In this document: piece after piece, positions 60,081 to 64,000 of the stretch
How positions within the stretch are numbered: the first letter of the stretch is position 1
Layout: each line of letters opens with the position of its first letter
Source of the DNA: an uncultured Eubacteriales bacterium
Lineage (GTDB): Bacteria; Bacillota; Clostridia; Oscillospirales; Acutalibacteraceae
Length of the DNA: 64,000 bases
Direction of reading: 5' to 3'
Assembly: GCA_934541115.1 (NCBI GenBank)
Contig: CAKTDF010000001.1
Coordinates: forward strand, 181,612 to 245,611
Notes under the pieces: model-generated
What the model saw: only the letters and a program-made list of their open reading frames with translations
Database searches by the model: none
Told to the model about the DNA's origin: nothing
Translations under genes and position numbers: made by a program

Positions 60081-60535
60081 TGAACAGCAAAGTAACGATC
60101 AGAAAAATGACATCGGAGGATAAGGCTGTCTTCATTGATATGAGCCGCGAGTTCTATCATTCACCGGCAGTACTTCATGATATTGATGAAAAGAATCACT
60201 TTGCCGCTTTTGAGGAACTGCTGCATTCTGATATTTATCTTGAGGGCTTTATCTTTGAATTTTCCGGAGAAACTGCCGGATATGCACTGTTGAACAAAAT
60301 GTATTCACGCGAGGCGGGAGGCACAGTCGTCTGGATTGAAGAGCTTTATGTCAGACCTCGGTTTCAGGGTTTGGGAGCAGGCACTGCCTTTTTTGGCTAT
60401 CTTGAAAAGAATGTTCCTGCCGCAAGATATCGACTTGAAGTTGAACCGGATAATTACAGAGCCAAGGCACTTTACAAACGTATGGGATATGACATTTTGC
60501 TGTATGAGCAGATGTATAAAGTAATTGATGATTGA
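60080..60535 (+). CDS. GNAT family N-acetyltransferase
   Basis: A 151-residue acetyltransferase. The acetyl-CoA loop is in RPRFQGLGAGTAFF (R-x-x-G-x-G/A) after the strand IEELYV. EVEPDNYRAKALYKRMGY is the usual C-terminal helix. The start is GTG at 60080, sharing a base with the upstream stop. Its substrate is unknown. Confidence 0.9.
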   Translation: MNSKVTIRKMTSEDKAVFIDMSREFYHSPAVLHDIDEKNHFAAFEELLHSDIYLEGFIFEFSGETAGYALLNKMYSREAGGTVVWIEELYVRPRFQGLGAGTAFFGYLEKNVPAARYRLEVEPDNYRAKALYKRMGYDILLYEQMYKVIDD

Positions 60536-60580
60536 TTTAAGGCAGTACCGCACACCTCAATTGTGCGGTATTACCTTAAA
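60536..60580 (+). repeat. 45-bp palindrome equal to the two ends of module C joined
   Basis: TTTAAGGCAGTACCGCACA and TGTGCGGTATTACCTTAAA are inverted repeats around CCTCAAT. The arms match the boundaries of module C in the elements at 8429 and 47918. It starts directly after the GNAT stop. Confidence 0.8.
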
Positions 60581-60622
60581 ACTCCCCTGTCGGCAACTGA
60601 TTTACAGCCGGCAGGGGAGTTT
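60580..60622. terminator. Bidirectional terminator between GNAT gene and comM
   Basis: Arms AACTCCCCTG and CAGGGGAGTT with inner CGGC/GCCG pairing, followed by TTGATT on plus and TTTTAAGG on minus. Confidence 0.75.
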
Positions 60623-60625
60623 TGA

Positions 60626-62161
60626 TTATTCTCTCCAGAATTTTCTGTCAAGACTTCTGTATTGAACTGCTTCGGTAACGTGTTCTGCGGTTATATTTTC
60701 GCTGCCGTCAAGGTCGGCTATCGTTCGTGCAACGCGCAAAATTTTGTCATACGCTCTTGCGGAAAGCCCGAGGGCGTCAAAGCTCTTTTCAAGCAGCCGC
60801 TTTGACTGAGCGTCAAGAATGCAGAATTTTCTTGTGAGCGCTGCGGTCATTTTGCTGTTGCAGCTGATTCCCGTTCCGGCGAGTCTCTGCTGTTGAAGCT
60901 TTCTTGCCGCATTTACGCGTTTTCTGATTTCCTGTGAGCTTTCCGAAAGACTGTCGTCTGAAAGTTTTTTGAAGTCCACCTGCGGAACTTCAATGTGTAT
61001 GTCGAGCCTGTCAAGCAGAGGACCGCTGACCTTTGAAAGGTATTTTGCAGGCGCGCCCTTTGGACAGGTACATTTTTTTGTCGGATGGCCGAAATATCCG
61101 CACGGGCATGGATTCATGGCGCAGACGAGCATGACTTCACACGGATATGTCAGTGTGCCGGAAACACGCGATATCGTTATGCTGCCGTCCTCCATCGGCT
61201 GGCGGAGAACCTCCATTGATATACGCGGAAACTCCGGCAGCTCGTCAAGAAAAAGAACGCCGTGGTGGGCGAGACTCAACTCGCCGGGGCGCGGAACTCT
61301 TCCTCCGCCGGAAAGTCCTGCCGCAGATATCGTGTGGTGCGGCGAGCGGAAAGGTCTTGATTTTATGAGCGATATATTGTCGGGCAGCGCTCCGGCTATT
61401 GAATAAATCTTGGTTGTTTCAAGGCTTTCTTCAAAGGTCATATCGGGCAGAATTGAAGGTATGCGCTTTGCGAGCATACTTTTTCCCGAACCCGGAGGAC
61501 CTATCATCAGTGTGTTGTGCCCGCCGGATGCTGCAATTTCAAGCGCACGCTTTACCTGGTACTGACCCTTTACGTCCGCAAAATCAAGCAGGTGTTCCTG
61601 AGAATATTCATATTCGCCGTAGAAATTCTTGTCAATCTTCTTGATTTTGCTTGTTCCCTTTAGGTGGTCAACAAGAGTTTTTATATCTTTGACGGGATAG
61701 ACGTTGATTTTGTCAACAACATAGCATTCACTGGCGTTTTCAAGCGGAACATAAAGATCGGTAAATCCGCTGTCCCTCGCCTCGATCGCCATTGGGAGGG
61801 CGCCGTTCACCTTGCGAACCTTTCCGCTCAGTGAAAGCTCACCGAAAAACGCCGCCTTTGAAACGTCTGCGGAAAGCTGACCGGTTGCAAGCAGCAGCGC
61901 AACAAGAATAGGAACATCATATATCGGACCCTCTTTCTTTTTGTCGGCAGGGGAGAGATTGACGGTGATTCTGCCGACGGGGAACTCCATTGAATTGTTT
62001 TTCATCGCGGCGCGCACCCTGTCGCGCGATTCAGACACCGACGCGTCAGGGAGCCCCACAACGTCAAATTTTGGCAGACCCATGGATTCAACAGAAGCCT
62101 CAACTCCCACGGGATATGAACGCAGACCGAAAAGCCCGATGCTGTTGACCTTTGAAAACAT
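60626..62161 (-). CDS. comM: YifB/ComM family Mg-chelatase-like AAA ATPase
   Basis: A 511-residue protein. The N-terminal Lon-like domain (VESMGLPKFDVVGLPDASV) is followed by an AAA+ domain with Walker A GPPGSGKSM and VLFLDELPEF. A zinc-like CNPCPCGYFG segment and the C-terminal domain ending in AVQYRSLDRKFW complete it. In naturally competent bacteria ComM is a branch-migration helicase for integration of DNA. GGAGAGGG precedes the ATG at 62161. Confidence 0.93.
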   Translation of the reverse strand: MFSKVNSIGLFGLRSYPVGVEASVESMGLPKFDVVGLPDASVSESRDRVRAAMKNNSMEFPVGRITVNLSPADKKKEGPIYDVPILVALLLATGQLSADVSKAAFFGELSLSGKVRKVNGALPMAIEARDSGFTDLYVPLENASECYVVDKINVYPVKDIKTLVDHLKGTSKIKKIDKNFYGEYEYSQEHLLDFADVKGQYQVKRALEIAASGGHNTLMIGPPGSGKSMLAKRIPSILPDMTFEESLETTKIYSIAGALPDNISLIKSRPFRSPHHTISAAGLSGGGRVPRPGELSLAHHGVLFLDELPEFPRISMEVLRQPMEDGSITISRVSGTLTYPCEVMLVCAMNPCPCGYFGHPTKKCTCPKGAPAKYLSKVSGPLLDRLDIHIEVPQVDFKKLSDDSLSESSQEIRKRVNAARKLQQQRLAGTGISCNSKMTAALTRKFCILDAQSKRLLEKSFDALGLSARAYDKILRVARTIADLDGSENITAEHVTEAVQYRSLDRKFWRE

Positions 62162-62192
62162 AGAAAACCCTCTCCTAATTTCATATGAAAGC

Positions 62193-62221
62193 ATTATACA
62201 CTTTTTTTGCCGCTTTGTGAA
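62193..62221 (-). promoter_or_regulatory. Promoter of comM
   Basis: On the minus strand -35 TTCACA (62216-62221), 17 bases, -10 TATAAT (62193-62198). The ~190 bases from 62222 to 62408 hold no gene or clear signal. Confidence 0.8.
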
Positions 62222-62408
62222 TTGATTTGACAAAAAAACAGGAATATATCAGACAATATTTGCGCTCATTTTGCAGCTGCCCTTTGTTTCTAAGGTGAAT
62301 TCATAAAGATTTTAGGTCGTTATTATCTCTCGCTGAAATTCAGGTGAGCGGACGCTCTTTAAATTTACTTGCAAAGCGGCACCGGAATTTGTTAAAAACT
62401 TTCTGCTA

Positions 62409-62437
62409 TTGACAAAGTGTGCCAAACAGTGTAAAAT
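62409..62437 (+). promoter_or_regulatory. Promoter of the cobalamin riboswitch transcript
   Basis: -35 TTGACA (62409-62414), 17 bases, -10 TAAAAT (62432-62437). Confidence 0.88.
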
Positions 62438-62455
62438 CGCCTTGGAAAATGAATA

Positions 62456-62553
62456 TGTGCCATTGCAGGGAAATACCGGGGAAGGAGCCGGAGCAACCGC
62501 CATTGCCGTGATCGGGATAAACCCCGTCAGTCGGAATGCCTGCCTTGGCGTGT
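62456..62553 (+). promoter_or_regulatory. Cobalamin riboswitch
   Basis: The outer stem pairs GCCA-tt-GCAGG (62459-62469) with CCTGC-ct-TGGC (62539-62549). Inside are the conserved pieces GGGAAATACCGG, GGAGCAACCGCCATTGCCGTG (the B12-box region) and CCCCGTCAGTCGGAATGCCTGCC, cited as patterns. A terminator follows at 62611, so binding of cobalamin would likely switch off the downstream gene by termination. Confidence 0.87.
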
Positions 62554-62610
62554 AATTGTTATTGTTTCACTTTTGGGCAAGGGGAGAGTGTTCTGCACAC
62601 AGGATAACTG

Positions 62611-62650
62611 CGCCCTTTTCGTCCGAAAAGGGCGTTATTCTTTTGATTTT
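62611..62650 (+). terminator. Expression-platform terminator of the cobalamin riboswitch
   Basis: A 10-bp perfect stem, CGCCCTTTTC (62611-62620) with GAAAAGGGCG (62625-62634), followed by TTATTCTTTTGATTTT. It ends just before the ribosome binding site of the next gene. Confidence 0.85.
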
Positions 62651-62666
62651 GAAAGGAGTACGGATC

Positions 62667-63989
62667 ATGAAAAAAACTGTTTTGCTTTTTCTTTGTGTTG
62701 TGCTCATTCTCGGTGTCTTTGCGTTGCCGTCGGTTGCCGTCAGCGAGGCTTTTTCACGCGTTACAACGGCGAATACTCCCACATCTTCGGGCAGTCTGAA
62801 GTTTTCAAAAAGACTCGGTGCCGGATATACAAATGCGCCGACGGGTCCTATAATCGCCGGGGGTTCGCTCATTGTTGCGGCGGGCTCAACGCTTTATAAG
62901 CTAAATCCGCAGACCGGAGAAAGCATTGCAACAGCCTCTCTTGCCGGTTCGCTCGGCTTTGCCACTGTCAGTCCCACTTATGCAAACGGCATGATCTTTG
63001 TACCTCTTGACGGAGGAAAAATTCAGGCATTCAGTTTCAAAACCTTTCGTTCACTTTGGGTCTATACCGACTCTCTCGGCGGACAGTCGATTTCTCCGAT
63101 AACCTATGACAGCGGTTATGTTTACACCGGATTCTGGAACAATGAGGACGAAAATGCAAATTATGTTTGCCTTTCTGTTAAGGATGAAAACCCGAAAAAG
63201 CAGACCGAAGCCAAAAAGGCAAAGTGGACGTATAAGCACAAAGGCGGGTTTTATTGGGCAGGCTCTGCCGTAACAGAAAGCTTTGTCATTGTCGGCAGTG
63301 ACGACGGAAAGGTCGGCAGCTCCTCTGCTTCAAAAATTCTCTCTCTTAACAAGAAGAACGGAAAGCTTGTTTCTTCGCTCAAAACAAGCGGAGATATCCG
63401 CAGCAGCGTGACGTATGACAAAGAAAGTTCATCGTTTTTCACTGCGAGCAAAGCAGGCTATGTCTATCGTTTTAAAGCGGACAAAAAGAGCGGAAAGCTA
63501 TCCTCTCTCAAAATATTTAAAGCCTGCGGAGCCGTGACCTCAATGCCGGTTGTTGTGAATTCAAGAGTATACGTCGGCTGTGCCGATAAAGACAAAGGCA
63601 GGTTCGTTGTTCTGAATGCCTCAACGATGAAAGAAATATATCACGCCCAAATGAACGGATATCCGCAGTCAACTGCGCTTGTCAGTACCCGCGGGAACGG
63701 AAAAGCGTATATCTATATGACATATAACTCAAAACCCGGAGGAATAACGGTTTTTGAGGACAGCGGGACTCAAAAGAGTGCAAAAAAGACTGAACTTTTC
63801 ACCCCGTCAGGCAATCAAAGTCAATATTGCATATGCTCCGTAACCTGCGCAGACAACGGAACCCTTTATTATAAAAACGACTCCGGTTTCATTTTTGCGG
63901 TAGGTGCAAACAAAACCTCTTTTGTCGTTCGTTTGATAAATATTGTTCTCGCATGGCTTTCAAAGCTGTTTGGGGGAGCGAAAAAATGA
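62667..63989 (+). CDS. Secreted PQQ-like beta-propeller protein under cobalamin control
   Basis: A 440-residue protein with a clear N-terminal signal peptide (KKTVLLFLCVVLILGVFALP, cut probably after SVAVS). Repeated blade motifs follow, such as GGSLIVAAGSTLYKLNPQTGE, YANGMIFVPLDGGKIQAFS and YVGCADKDKGRFVVLNA, each ending in a strand like the PQQ repeat; no enzyme active site is visible. The C-terminus has a hydrophobic helix and ends GGAKK, possibly anchoring it. AAAGGAG precedes the ATG at 62667. Riboswitch control suggests a role in corrinoid capture or uptake. That role is inferred from regulation. Confidence 0.85.
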   Translation: MKKTVLLFLCVVLILGVFALPSVAVSEAFSRVTTANTPTSSGSLKFSKRLGAGYTNAPTGPIIAGGSLIVAAGSTLYKLNPQTGESIATASLAGSLGFATVSPTYANGMIFVPLDGGKIQAFSFKTFRSLWVYTDSLGGQSISPITYDSGYVYTGFWNNEDENANYVCLSVKDENPKKQTEAKKAKWTYKHKGGFYWAGSAVTESFVIVGSDDGKVGSSSASKILSLNKKNGKLVSSLKTSGDIRSSVTYDKESSSFFTASKAGYVYRFKADKKSGKLSSLKIFKACGAVTSMPVVVNSRVYVGCADKDKGRFVVLNASTMKEIYHAQMNGYPQSTALVSTRGNGKAYIYMTYNSKPGGITVFEDSGTQKSAKKTELFTPSGNQSQYCICSVTCADNGTLYYKNDSGFIFAVGANKTSFVVRLINIVLAWLSKLFGGAKK

Positions 63990-64000
63990 AAATCGGACTC
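63986..64000 (+). CDS. Start of next gene in the cobalamin-regulated operon (truncated by window)
   Basis: ATG at 63986 overlaps the stop of the propeller gene (ATGA). Only five codons (MKIGL) are visible, so the product cannot be identified. The coupling puts it under the same cobalamin riboswitch. Confidence 0.5.

Noticed and set aside
1..64000. CRISPR array
   Set aside because: No short direct repeats with regular unique spacers were seen; the repeated sequences are dispersed inverted-repeat elements and no cas gene is present.

Overview
The window is a chromosomal segment of an anaerobic, low-to-mid-GC Gram-positive bacterium. The best guess is class Clostridia, near Oscillospirales/Ruminococcaceae. 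The grounds are strong GGAGG-type ribosome binding sites with several UUG starts, a T-box leader, the Firmicute gene pairs ywiB-argS and ecfA1-ecfA2-ecfT-truA, a DUF1292 protein, CwlD, RadA, a ClpE-type ATPase, and a V-type ATPase whose rotor subunit carries Na+-binding residues. No 16S gene or taxon-specific marker is present, so the genus cannot be named.

Layout. 1-7.7 kb: the end of hflX, a GH13 glycosidase with prmA, a 48-residue Cys-rich microprotein, tRNA-Leu(UAG), cwlD, radA with a companion gene, and tRNA-Pro(CGG). 7.7-9.8 kb: an accessory patch with an AT-rich NUDIX gene, a 437-bp repeat element and a leftover phage lysis pair. 9.8-13.5 kb: the SOS-type operon recA-recX-rimO-pgsA. 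13.5-18.1 kb: a Cys T-box leader, cysE, cysS, murI, a patatin-like lipase and a PPC-domain protein. 18.1-21.5 kb: upp, ywiB, argS. 21.6-25.8 kb: a two-component system and an HtrA protease. 26-29 kb: a split TauE/SafE permease, a structured repeat-rich gap, a DUF1292 protein and a kinase-like protein that lacks the catalytic Asp. 29.1-37.7 kb: a nine-gene V-ATPase operon (G/H-I-K-E-C-F-A-B-D), followed by an ylmH gene broken by a repeat element. 38.8-45.5 kb: an uncharacterised 341-aa protein, then on the minus strand der, a DUF512 radical-SAM-like protein, rpmF, DUF177 and a second GH13 enzyme. 45.6-62.2 kb: ruvCAB, glmM, an rRNA methyltransferase, the ECF transporter module with truA, DUF5711, cvpA, a second pgsA, a ClpE-like ATPase, an AAA/GNAT pair and comM. 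62.4-64 kb: a cobalamin riboswitch in front of a secreted beta-propeller protein.

The most unusual feature is a family of mosaic, palindromic, non-coding mobile elements (MITE-like). I find about twelve full, partial or solo-end copies. Full copies have ~27-bp terminal inverted repeats beginning AGCTGAGGAGAG and are flanked by TA. Their interior is built from interchangeable hairpin modules, one of which carries an intrinsic terminator and another of which looks like a separate element nested inside. One copy (38152..38426) sits inside ylmH. Removing the element and one TA restores an uninterrupted 260-codon frame (259 residues), close to the usual YlmH length. This is direct evidence of insertion with a TA duplication. 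I found no transposase in the window, so the family must be mobilised from elsewhere or be extinct.
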